DNA from: JAGTVB01 sp964624765
GTDB lineage: Bacteria; Pseudomonadota; Gammaproteobacteria; HK1
Length of the DNA: 10,496 nucleotides
Reading direction: 5' to 3'
NCBI GenBank assembly: GCA_964624765.1
Contig: CAZUZO010000125.1
Coordinates: forward strand, 1 to 10,496
Below are positions 1 through 6,318 of the stretch, piece by piece. The notes under the pieces were generated by a model. That model had not been told where the DNA came from and searched no databases. It was given only the letters and a program-made list of their open reading frames with translations. The translations under genes and the position numbers were made by a program. Positions within the stretch are counted from its first letter, which is position 1. Every line of letters starts with the position of its first letter.

Positions 1-161
1 GCACCCTCCCCCGGGGACTTCCCTTGCACTATGCCGGGCGGCCCGCTGCGGCGGCGCCGGCTGGCGGTAACCTGCACGTCCATCTCGAGGAGCAGCGGGC
101 ACTGGTGGCCGACGCCCTGATGCTGAAATCCGTATTGGCAACACGAAAACAAACCGCTTAG
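1..161 (+). CDS. sucA: 2-oxoglutarate dehydrogenase E1 component, C-terminal end (partial)
   Basis: Only the last 52 codons are in the window; the gene enters from the left edge and stops at TAG 159-161. E1 is the thiamine-diphosphate decarboxylase of the 2-oxoglutarate dehydrogenase complex in the TCA cycle. The frame (codons starting at position 3) reads HYAGRPAAAAPAGG followed by NLHVHLEEQRALVADAL. This corresponds to the YAGRP-A-ASPA-G...H...Q..LV.DAL ending I recall for E. coli SucA. About ten residues (KSVLATRKQTA) extend past the usual end. Its position directly upstream of sucB on the same strand supports the call. Nothing can be said about its catalytic domains or promoter. Confidence 0.9.
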   Translation, partial: TLPRGLPLHYAGRPAAAAPAGGNLHVHLEEQRALVADALMLKSVLATRKQTA

Positions 162-178
162 ACTTCTGTCTCGAGCCC

Positions 179-227
179 GCAGCATACAATGGTACGCTGC
201 CAGCCGACCCGGAGGTTTCGGCTTGGC
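179..227 (+). promoter_or_regulatory. Two overlapping hairpins and possible leader ORF in the sucA-sucB gap
   Basis: Hairpin 1 pairs GCAGCATAC (179-187) with GTACGCTGC (192-200) around a 4-base loop, with one A-C mismatch. Hairpin 2 pairs GCCAGCCGA (199-207) with TCGGCTTGGC (218-227), with one bulged T; its loop contains GGAGG (211-215). The hairpins share bases 199-200, so they compete at the base. No T-run follows, so a simple terminator is unlikely. A TTG at 223, seven bases after GGAGG, opens an 18-codon frame ending TGA 277-279, 12 bases before the sucB start. The structures are visible in the sequence; any role in setting the E1:E2 ratio or in mRNA processing is inference. Confidence 0.4.
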
Positions 228-291
228 GGAAACAGGGCCCCCATTCCTCCGAAGACCGTCCCGCAGCTGTATGCATTGAAAGGGATGTAGG

Positions 292-1554
292 GTGATCGTT
301 GACGTCAAAGTACCCGTGTTCTCTGAATCGATTCACGAGGGCACACTCCTCGATTGGAAGAAGAAAGCCGGCGAGCAAGTGGCGCGAGACGACGTGCTCG
401 TGGAGGTCGAAACGGATAAAGTCGTGCTGGAAGTGCCGTCGCCGGAGTCCGGAATACTGAAGAGTGTTCTGAAGCAGACGGGTGACACCGTAACCAGCGA
501 AGAACTCATCGCGCAAGTGGACACCACCGCGACCGCCTCCGTCGCACCTAAAGAACCACTGGAGGTGACCCAGAAAGCCGATCCAACCAAGACGGCGCAG
601 GCAGCGACACAACCGAGCCCATCCGTGAGCATCCAACCTGAGGACCAGCTCAGCCCGGCAGTTCGCAAACTCATCGCGGACTACGGACTCGAACCCGAGT
701 CCATTATCGGCACTGGAAGGGGGGAGCGCATCACCAAGCAAGACGTACTAGCGCACCTTGAGGCACGCCAGCCCGTTGCTCCCCAACCGCCTCCTGCTGA
801 GCACTTGCCCGACGAGACAACGGTCCCAGAGCCTACAGTGAAGCCGGCCGGTGAGCGTAACGAGCGTCGGGAGCCGATGAGTCGGATTCGGGCACGCATC
901 GCTGAACGGCTGGTGGAGGCGCAGCGCACGGCGGCGATCCTGACCACGTTCAACGAGATCAATATGCGACCGGTCATGGAGCTGCGCCACCGCCACCAAG
1001 ATTGGTTCGAAAAAAAGCACGGCGTGCGTTTGGGGTTGATGTCTTTCTTTGCTAAGGCTGCAGTGCTCGGACTCAAGCGATATCCGATCGTGAATGCCTC
1101 GATCGATGGTGAGGATGTGGTCTATCACGATTATTACGATCTCGGAATCGCCGTCGGTTCCTCCCGGGGTTTGGTGGTCCCAGTTCTTAGGCAGGTGGAA
1201 CGGTGTTCCTTCGCCGACATCGAGATACGGATTGCGGAGTTCGCGGAGAAAGCGGCGAATGGCCAACTCAGTATCGAGGACCTCTCTGGGGGCACTTTCA
1301 CCATTACCAACGGCGGCGTGTTTGGTTCTCTGTTGTCAACCCCGATCCTCAATCCTCCGCAAAGCGCCATCCTCGGCATGCACAAGTTCCAAGAGCGCCC
1401 AGTAGTCGAAAACGGTGAAATCGTTGTGCGACCCATGATGTATGTGGCGCTGTCCTATGACCACCGCCTCATCGACGGACGTGAAGCGGTGCAGTTTTTG
1501 GTCGCCATCAAAGAGTCCCTAGAAAATCCGGAGCACATGCTGCTCGAGGTATAG
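292..1554 (+). CDS. sucB: Dihydrolipoyl succinyltransferase, E2 of the 2-oxoglutarate dehydrogenase complex
   Basis: E2 transfers the succinyl group from E1 via a swinging lipoyl arm to CoA and forms the core of the complex. The 420-residue product has the standard layout. A single lipoyl domain covers about 2-77, with the lipoyl-lysine motif ETDK at Lys43. A Pro/Ala/Thr-rich linker is followed by a peripheral subunit-binding domain at about 118-157 (SPAVRKLI, GTGRGERITKQDVL), a second linker to about 190, and the acyltransferase domain at about 195-420. The catalytic motif SYDHRLIDGR places His391 and Asp395. FTITNGGVFGSLLSTPI and NPPQSAILGMH match E. coli SucB almost exactly and argue for the succinyl rather than acetyl specificity. 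The start is GTG 292, with AGGGA at 281-285 six bases upstream; an in-frame TGA at 277-279 rules out anything longer. Confidence 0.97.
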   Translation: MIVDVKVPVFSESIHEGTLLDWKKKAGEQVARDDVLVEVETDKVVLEVPSPESGILKSVLKQTGDTVTSEELIAQVDTTATASVAPKEPLEVTQKADPTKTAQAATQPSPSVSIQPEDQLSPAVRKLIADYGLEPESIIGTGRGERITKQDVLAHLEARQPVAPQPPPAEHLPDETTVPEPTVKPAGERNERREPMSRIRARIAERLVEAQRTAAILTTFNEINMRPVMELRHRHQDWFEKKHGVRLGLMSFFAKAAVLGLKRYPIVNASIDGEDVVYHDYYDLGIAVGSSRGLVVPVLRQVERCSFADIEIRIAEFAEKAANGQLSIEDLSGGTFTITNGGVFGSLLSTPILNPPQSAILGMHKFQERPVVENGEIVVRPMMYVALSYDHRLIDGREAVQFLVAIKESLENPEHMLLEV

Positions 1555-1579
1555 GGCGCGGGAAACGCAAAACCAATCC

Positions 1580-2995
1580 ATGAAGACCTATGACGTGGTG
1601 GTTATCGGTGGCGGCCCTGGCGGTTATATCGCGGCCATTCGCTCTGCTCAACTGGGGCTCCGGACTGCTTGCATCGACGCCTGGCGCGCGCCCCAGGACA
1701 AGCCCGCACTCGGTGGGACCTGCCTCAACGTCGGTTGCATCCCATCGAAAGCGCTGCTCGATAGCTCGTATCGCTACGTCAGTCTGCAGCAGCTGCCGCG
1801 ACATGGAATCACAGTCCGTGATGCGAAGATCGATATTCCGGCCATGCAGGCACGCAAGGATCAGGTGGTCGAACGCCTGACCACCGGGATAGCGACCCTA
1901 TTTCGCAAGAATAAGGTTACCTGGCTGCCAGGCCACGGCGCACTCATGGGCGAGCAGCGGATCGCTTTCACCCACCATGGCGACACCGCCAAGGAGACCC
2001 TCGCCGCCAAGCATATCGTCATCGCCACGGGATCGACGCCAGTGGCGTTGCCAGGTATCGCGTTCGATCAGACATCCATCGTCGATTCCTCAGGCGCGCT
2101 CACCTTTCAGTCGGCTCCTCAGCGCCTCGGCATCATCGGTGCTGGGGTTGTCGGGCTTGAACTAGGCAGCGTCTGGGCTCGTTTGGGATCAGAAGTAGTG
2201 CTCCTCGAGGCCCTTACGGAATTTCTTCCGGCCGTGGATCGACAAGTTGCGAAGGAAGCCTACAACAGCCTGAAAGACCAGGGACTCGATATTCGGTTCG
2301 GGGTGCGCGTAACGGGCGCCCGCGTCCAGCACGGCGAGGTGACGGTGGAATACGTCCACCAAAGCGAAACCGATACGATCAAGGTCGACAAATTAATCGT
2401 CGCGGTGGGCCGCCGTGCTTTTACCCAGGGGCTCAACTTGGAGGCTGCGGGACTTAAGCTTGACGATCGCGGTCGTATCCCAGTGGATGATCGCTGCCGA
2501 ACCGATGTCGCCGGTATCTATGCCATCGGGGATGTGGTGCGGGGACCAATGCTAGCGCACAAAGCATCCGAGGAGGGCATCGCGGTAGCGGAGCAGATCG
2601 CGGGACAGGCCGGCCACGTCGACTATGGCATCATTCCCTGGGTCATCTACACCCATCCCGAGATCGCTTGGGTAGGGAAAACTGAAGCCGAGTTGGAGAG
2701 TTCCGGGCGTTCCTATCGTACCGGCAGTTTTCGCCTTCGTGGCCTTGGCCGAGCCCACGCCGCGGGCGAAACGGAGGGTTTGGTCAAGATCATCGCCGAT
2801 GCCCGCACCGACACCATCGAAGGTGTGCACATTTGTGCCGTGCAGGCTTCCGAACTGATCGCAGAGGCTGTTACAGCGATGGCTTTCCATGCCAGCTCGG
2901 AAGATCTTGCCCGCACGGTGCACGCGCATCCAACCCTTGCTGAGGCGCTTCACGAAGCGGCCCTCGACGTCGACGGGCGTGCTCTTCATCGCTGA
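1580..2995 (+). CDS. lpdA: Dihydrolipoyl dehydrogenase (E3)
   Basis: E3 is the FAD flavoprotein that reoxidises dihydrolipoyl groups on E2 with NAD+. The 471-residue product begins with the FAD-binding motif VVVIGGGPGGYIAA (residues 7-20). The redox-active pair is Cys48/Cys53 in GGTCLNVGCIPSKAL. The NAD-binding motif IIGAGVVGLELG lies near 185-196, and the second FAD motif (GIYAIGDVVRGPMLAHKA) near 310-330. The catalytic His450-Glu455 dyad lies in HAHPTLAE at the dimerisation end. The 35-45 segment before GGTC is longer than in E. coli Lpd and resembles the Pseudomonas/Azotobacter oxoglutarate-dehydrogenase-type E3. The start is ATG 1580, 25 bases after sucB, with only a weak, distant GGGA as ribosome site; translation probably follows sucB. 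It is the last gene of the suc operon. Confidence 0.96.
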   Translation: MKTYDVVVIGGGPGGYIAAIRSAQLGLRTACIDAWRAPQDKPALGGTCLNVGCIPSKALLDSSYRYVSLQQLPRHGITVRDAKIDIPAMQARKDQVVERLTTGIATLFRKNKVTWLPGHGALMGEQRIAFTHHGDTAKETLAAKHIVIATGSTPVALPGIAFDQTSIVDSSGALTFQSAPQRLGIIGAGVVGLELGSVWARLGSEVVLLEALTEFLPAVDRQVAKEAYNSLKDQGLDIRFGVRVTGARVQHGEVTVEYVHQSETDTIKVDKLIVAVGRRAFTQGLNLEAAGLKLDDRGRIPVDDRCRTDVAGIYAIGDVVRGPMLAHKASEEGIAVAEQIAGQAGHVDYGIIPWVIYTHPEIAWVGKTEAELESSGRSYRTGSFRLRGLGRAHAAGETEGLVKIIADARTDTIEGVHICAVQASELIAEAVTAMAFHASSEDLARTVHAHPTLAEALHEAALDVDGRALHR

Positions 2996-3051
2996 GAGGT
3001 TGTGAAGAAACCGTCGCGAGCGGGCCGAAAGCACGGCGCCAAGCCGAGAGA

Positions 3052-3068
3052 CCTATCGGGCCGATAGG
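3052..3068. other. Perfect 17-base palindrome downstream of lpdA
   Basis: CCTATCG (3052-3058), GGC, CGATAGG (3062-3068): a perfect 7-bp stem with a 3-base loop in the convergent lpdA/sugC gap (2996-3141). No T-run follows on either strand, so it is not a classic intrinsic terminator. It may protect the 3' ends of the converging transcripts, or it may be chance. Confidence 0.35.
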
Positions 3069-3092
3069 CGAGGAGCAAACACCCTCCAACGC

Positions 3093-3119
3093 CGCTATCG
3101 GGTAGCGTAGCAGGTTTTT
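3093..3119 (+). terminator. Weak candidate terminator for the suc operon
   Basis: CGCTA (3093-3097) pairs with TAGCG (3103-3107) around TCGGG. An alternative GCTA/TAGC pairing (3094-3097 with 3108-3111) brings the stem closer to a run of five T at 3115-3119. The stem is short, so this is only a candidate. It is placed correctly, 97-124 bases after the lpdA stop and before the convergent sugC stop. Confidence 0.25.
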
Positions 3120-3141
3120 CTACAAGCTCTGAGCCGGCCGG

Positions 3142-4305
3142 TCATCGGCAGGATAGACGTTCGCCCGTTGGCGTAGAGAATAGATGAACGCTGCGGGTAT
3201 CGAGCCAGAAAGTGCAGCGATGGCCCGGCGCAACTTGAGTCATCGGATCCAGACGTGCCACGCAACGCACAGCGTCACCCTGCAGCATCCCATCGATCTC
3301 ACCATCGGACAGGATCGGGTGGGCACCGGTTTCGGCGCAAACGTCGAAATACGCATAAACATCCGAGCCCATCCATTCGATCGCATCGACCGCTGCACGA
3401 AACGTTACCCCCGTCCTCGCGTTCCTTGGCATATAGGTGGACTCTTGAATATGCTCCGGACGCATACCGGCCACGAGTGGCCTTCGACCCCCTGCCTCCA
3501 GCCGCTCTTGTACCGCTGCCGGACAAGGAAATTCCGCCATGGGCAGTCGGATCAGCCCGCCTTCATAGCGGGCCGGCAAGAAGTTCATAGACGGTGAACC
3601 GATAAATCCCGCCACGAACAGGTTGCGGGGCTCATTGTAGAGCTCGCGAGGTGTCCCGAGCTGCTGCACCGTGCCGTCCCGTAATACAGCCACCCGGTCG
3701 CCGAGGGTCATGGCCTCGGTCTGGTCATGGGTGACATACACCGTGGTGGTCCCAAGCCGCTTTTGTAAGCGAGCGATCTCGATGCGCATCTGTCCGCGGA
3801 GTCGGGCGTCCAGATTTGAAAGCGGCTCATCCATCAAGAACGCCTTCGCATCCCGTACGATCGCTCGGCCCATCGCCACCCGTTGCCGTTGACCTCCTGA
3901 AAGACTAGCGGGCTTGCGATTGAGGTGTTCAACGAGGCCGAGCATTTGGGCGGCACGCTTAACTCGGCGGGCAACTTCCTGCTTCGGCAGTTTGGCCATT
4001 TTTAAAGGGAAAGCCAAATTGTCGTGCACCGTCATGTGCGGGTAAATGGCATAGCTTTGAAAGACCATGGCCATGTTGCGATCTTTGGGATCGACGTCGT
4101 TGATCGCTTTGCCATCGACTCGTATCTGGCCCCCAGACACCGTTTCCAGACCCACGATGAGATTGAGCAACGTCGATTTACCGCATCCGGACGGGCCAAC
4201 CAGGACAAAGAATTCCCCATCGCCGATGGTCAAACTGGTTTCCTGTAGCGCTAGCGTGCCGTCCGGGAAACGCTTGCTGACTTTATCGAGCACGATTTCA
4301 GCCAT
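3142..4305 (-). CDS. sugC: ABC transporter ATPase, SugC-like (trehalose import)
   Basis: This is the cytoplasmic ATPase that powers a CUT1-family sugar importer. From ATG 4305 the product has 387 residues: Walker A GPSGCGKST (37-45), Q-loop Gln83 (VFQSYA), signature LSGGQ (135-139), Walker B AFLMDE (Asp159, Glu160), D-loop SNLD (163-166) and switch His193. A MalK-type C-terminal TOBE/OB regulatory region follows, from about residue 236. The start MAEIVLD is identical to mycobacterial SugC as I remember it, and FVAGFIGSPSMNF and MRPEHIQ also match, which favours ATG 4305. A TTG at 4389 with a perfect Shine-Dalgarno would add 28 residues. No strong ribosome site precedes 4305. sugC is 286 bases from sugB, which is unusual for this operon type, with a repeat in between. 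Confidence 0.93.
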   Translation of the reverse strand: MAEIVLDKVSKRFPDGTLALQETSLTIGDGEFFVLVGPSGCGKSTLLNLIVGLETVSGGQIRVDGKAINDVDPKDRNMAMVFQSYAIYPHMTVHDNLAFPLKMAKLPKQEVARRVKRAAQMLGLVEHLNRKPASLSGGQRQRVAMGRAIVRDAKAFLMDEPLSNLDARLRGQMRIEIARLQKRLGTTTVYVTHDQTEAMTLGDRVAVLRDGTVQQLGTPRELYNEPRNLFVAGFIGSPSMNFLPARYEGGLIRLPMAEFPCPAAVQERLEAGGRRPLVAGMRPEHIQESTYMPRNARTGVTFRAAVDAIEWMGSDVYAYFDVCAETGAHPILSDGEIDGMLQGDAVRCVARLDPMTQVAPGHRCTFWLDTRSVHLFSTPTGERLSCR

Positions 4306-4394
4306 GATTTTTAGGCACCCGTCACGGTCCCCACTCAACGAGAGCGAATGCGGAACCGAGAACTTCTTGCCCTCAAACCGCGGCGCCAACGCCG

Positions 4395-4399
4395 CCTCC
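4395..4399 (-). promoter_or_regulatory. Strong Shine-Dalgarno before an alternative TTG start of sugC
   Basis: On the minus strand GGAGG (4399-4395) lies five bases before TTG at 4389-4387, which is in frame with sugC and adds 28 residues to the family start at 4305. The frame upstream closes with TGA at 4416-4414. This is the best ribosome site near sugC, whereas ATG 4305 has none. The added residues (beginning MAPRFEGKKF) match nothing I recognise. Confidence 0.4.
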
Positions 4400-4402
4400 G
4401 TT

Positions 4403-4430
4403 TGGTATCTTGATCACTTCGAAGATACCA
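4403..4430. promoter_or_regulatory. Perfect 9-base inverted repeat in the sugC leader
   Basis: TGGTATCTT (4403-4411) and AAGATACCA (4422-4430) are perfect complements around a 10-base spacer containing TTCGAA overlap. It lies between the repeat copy and the sugC ribosome site. It could be an operator for a dimeric regulator or an mRNA hairpin. On the minus strand no T-run follows, so termination is unlikely. Confidence 0.4.
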
Positions 4431-4446
4431 TCACTCGGGGCTCATT

Positions 4447-4592
4447 AGAAGCTGTTTTAATAAATGTCACCAGCGCCGGAGTCGCAAGGCGCGCAACGGC
4501 TAGCCACCGGAGTGTACAAGGGAGTACATGAGGATGGCGAGCCGTTGCGTAACGCAGCTATGACAAGCGCAGTAGTTTTTAAAACAGCTTCT
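4447..4592 (+). repeat. MITE-like structured repeat, copy A (between sugB and sugC)
   Basis: This is a 146-base element bounded by perfect 14-base inverted repeats, AGAAGCTGTTTTAA (4447-4460) and its complement (4579-4592). The complementarity resumes outside at GGGCT (4438-4442) and AGCCC (4594-4598). Inside, arms 4492-4506 and 4535-4549 pair over 14 of 15 positions. They enclose a 28-base core (4507-4534) that is identical in copy B and has its own TGTAC/GTACA stem (4513-4517, 4524-4528). Overall identity to copy B is about 121 of 146. The element has no coding capacity for a transposase. Its right terminus overlaps the last base of the sugB stop codon. I do not recognise a named family; a non-autonomous transposon derivative or structured intergenic repeat fits best. 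Confidence 0.85.
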
Positions 4593-5446
4593 TAGCCCTT
4601 GACTGCCCCGGCGGTGAGACCGGCGATTATCCGACCCTGGAACAACAGCACGATCACGGCGACCGGCAGGGTGACGATCACGGAGGCCGCCGCGATCGAT
4701 CCCGTTGGGTATTCAAACTGTGAGGCGCCGGTAAAAAAGGCGAGAGCCGCAGGCACCGTGCGCGCGTTATCGGTGGAAGTCAAGGCGGTCGCAAAGAGGA
4801 AGTCGTTCCAGGCAAAAATGAGGACCAAAATTGCGGAGGTGAAGACGCCGGGAGCAGCGAGAGGGACTATGACGTAGCGAAACGCTTGCAGCGGCGTCGC
4901 ACCATCCACTCGAGCGGCCTTCTCAAGCTCCCAGGGGATCTCGCGAAAGAACGCCGTTAGGATCCACAGAGCAAGGGGCAGAGCGAACGTCATATAGGGA
5001 ATGATGAGTCCGAGCCAGGTATCGAACAAACCGCTGATACGCCACATGTCAAACAACGGCCCGATGATGGCGATGGGTGGAAACATCGCGATGGAGAGCG
5101 CCCCCAACAAGATCAGCTGCTTGCCTGGAAAGTCCAGCCGCACGATAGCATAGGCAGCGAACATGGCAAGCCCTACGGCGAGTAACGTCGAGATCAAACC
5201 GATCCCTAGGGAGTTGATAATCGCTGCAACAAACTGAGGATCCTCAGCGATCGCGCGATAGTTCTCCAGACTGATGGAACGAGGAATCAAACGATTATCC
5301 GTCAGATCGCGCTTGTCCTTCAGCGACAGACTCACTATCCAGAGCATCGGTAACAACGCGTAGGCGACCGCCACGACCGCACCCAATGCCCAGAAGCTGC
5401 GGTCAAGAAAGCTGTTAACAAGCTGTCGTCTATGGGAGCTCGTCAC
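4592..5446 (-). CDS. sugB: ABC transporter permease, SugB/MalG-like
   Basis: One of the two inner-membrane channel subunits of the sugar importer. The 284-residue product has about six membrane segments, near 16-40, 72-98, 108-132, 138-165, 188-212 and 248-272. The EAA loop that docks on the ATPase reads WELEKAARVDGATPLQAFR (172-190), with the conserved Gly182. Stretches such as LPMLWIVSLSLK, FALPLA, FFREIPW, IFAWND and the C-terminal AGAVKG closely match mycobacterial SugB as I recall it. The start is GTG 5446, overlapping the sugA stop by 4 bases (GTGA); no Shine-Dalgarno is visible, so translational coupling to sugA is likely. The stop TAA (4594-4592) abuts the inverted end of repeat copy A. 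Confidence 0.93.
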   Translation of the reverse strand: MTSSHRRQLVNSFLDRSFWALGAVVAVAYALLPMLWIVSLSLKDKRDLTDNRLIPRSISLENYRAIAEDPQFVAAIINSLGIGLISTLLAVGLAMFAAYAIVRLDFPGKQLILLGALSIAMFPPIAIIGPLFDMWRISGLFDTWLGLIIPYMTFALPLALWILTAFFREIPWELEKAARVDGATPLQAFRYVIVPLAAPGVFTSAILVLIFAWNDFLFATALTSTDNARTVPAALAFFTGASQFEYPTGSIAAASVIVTLPVAVIVLLFQGRIIAGLTAGAVKG

Positions 5447-6318
5447 GGACTGCGCCGGCGTTCGAACGCCACTCCAAATCCCTTGATGAACAAGACGGCA
5501 ATGGCGACCACGCAGATAAAGATCAAGACTGACACAGCCGAACCAAGGCCGAGATTCAAGCGCACGATGAGAGCGTTGTAACCGACGATCGATACCGACT
5601 CGGTGCCCTGTGCCCCCCGCGTCTGGACGAACACCGTATCGAAAACGCGAAAGGCATCCAAGGTTCGAAACAGTAGCGCGACCAGCAAGGTTGGCTTCAT
5701 CAACGGGAGCGTGATGCGAAACAGGCGCTGCAGGCTGGATGCCCCGTCAACCCGAGCGGCTTTGAGGATCTCGGGGGGCACTAACGTCAAACCGGCGAGC
5801 AGTAACAGAGCCATGAACGGCGTGGTCTTCCAGACCTCAGTCAAGATGATGACCAGAAACGCCGACCAACGTTCGGCCAACCAGGCATGCTCCAGCCCAA
5901 ACAGGGCGTTGACAAAGCCCACTGTTGGGTCGAAGGCAAATTTCCAAGCCAGCGCCGCCACCACGGTGATGGTGCCATAGGGCACCAGTATCGAGGTTCT
6001 GATCAAGCGTCTGCCAAACAACGCGCGGTGCATCAAGAGCGCCAGAGCCAGCCCGAGCACAAGCTCGATGGATACCGACACGACAGTGATGATCAACGTG
6101 TTGAGTAACGCCTGCCACCACACGCCAGACGCCAGGACACTGACGTAATTGGCAAGTCCCACAAACGCCTGCTGTTCTGGAAAACGTAGATCATAACGGT
6201 GCAGGGAAAGCCAGAACGCGTAGAGCACAGGGTAAGCCGTGACCAGTAACATGGCGAGCACCGCCGGCGCACACAGTATCCACCCCAGCCGGCGCTCGGC
6301 CATCCCTCTGGTCTTCAA
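5443..6318 (-). CDS. sugA: ABC transporter permease, SugA/MalF-like
   Basis: Partner channel subunit of SugB in the inner membrane. The 291-residue product has about six membrane segments, near 12-36, 70-96, 107-128, 152-180, 208-228 and 258-280. The EAA loop PPEILKAARVDGASSLQRLF spans about 181-200, with Gly192. MAERRL near the start, WWQAL, the segment around ELVLGLALAL, EVWKTTPFM, LFRTLDAFR and GLGSA.SVLIF match my memory of mycobacterial SugA almost continuously, and the gene is in the same order. The start is TTG 6318, overlapping the lpqY stop by 4 bases (TTGA), with GAGGGG five bases upstream. The alternative ATG 6303 (MAERRL) has its only purine run one base away, too close to work well. 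Confidence 0.92.
   Translation of the reverse strand: MKTRGMAERRLGWILCAPAVLAMLLVTAYPVLYAFWLSLHRYDLRFPEQQAFVGLANYVSVLASGVWWQALLNTLIITVVSVSIELVLGLALALLMHRALFGRRLIRTSILVPYGTITVVAALAWKFAFDPTVGFVNALFGLEHAWLAERWSAFLVIILTEVWKTTPFMALLLLAGLTLVPPEILKAARVDGASSLQRLFRITLPLMKPTLLVALLFRTLDAFRVFDTVFVQTRGAQGTESVSIVGYNALIVRLNLGLGSAVSVLIFICVVAIAVLFIKGFGVAFERRRSP

Noticed and set aside
748..1266. A long open frame on the minus strand within sucB.
   Set aside because: It lies wholly inside a confidently identified gene, and GC-rich codon usage explains the antisense openness. Its translation looks like no protein family.
4529..4561. A mini-ORF inside the repeat (ATG just after AGGGAG and TAC), present in both copies (11 codons in A, 12 in B).
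   Set aside because: Most differences between the copies change the amino acid, and the stop position shifts. The substitutions follow base pairing, not codon structure, so the ATG is part of the conserved core rather than a coding start.
4447..4592. Repeat copy A considered as an intrinsic terminator or riboswitch for sugC.
   Set aside because: Further copies of the same element occur at 10096 and 10398 with no sugC-like gene next to them, and it has matching terminal inverted repeats, so a dispersed repeat is the better explanation. A secondary regulatory effect remains possible.
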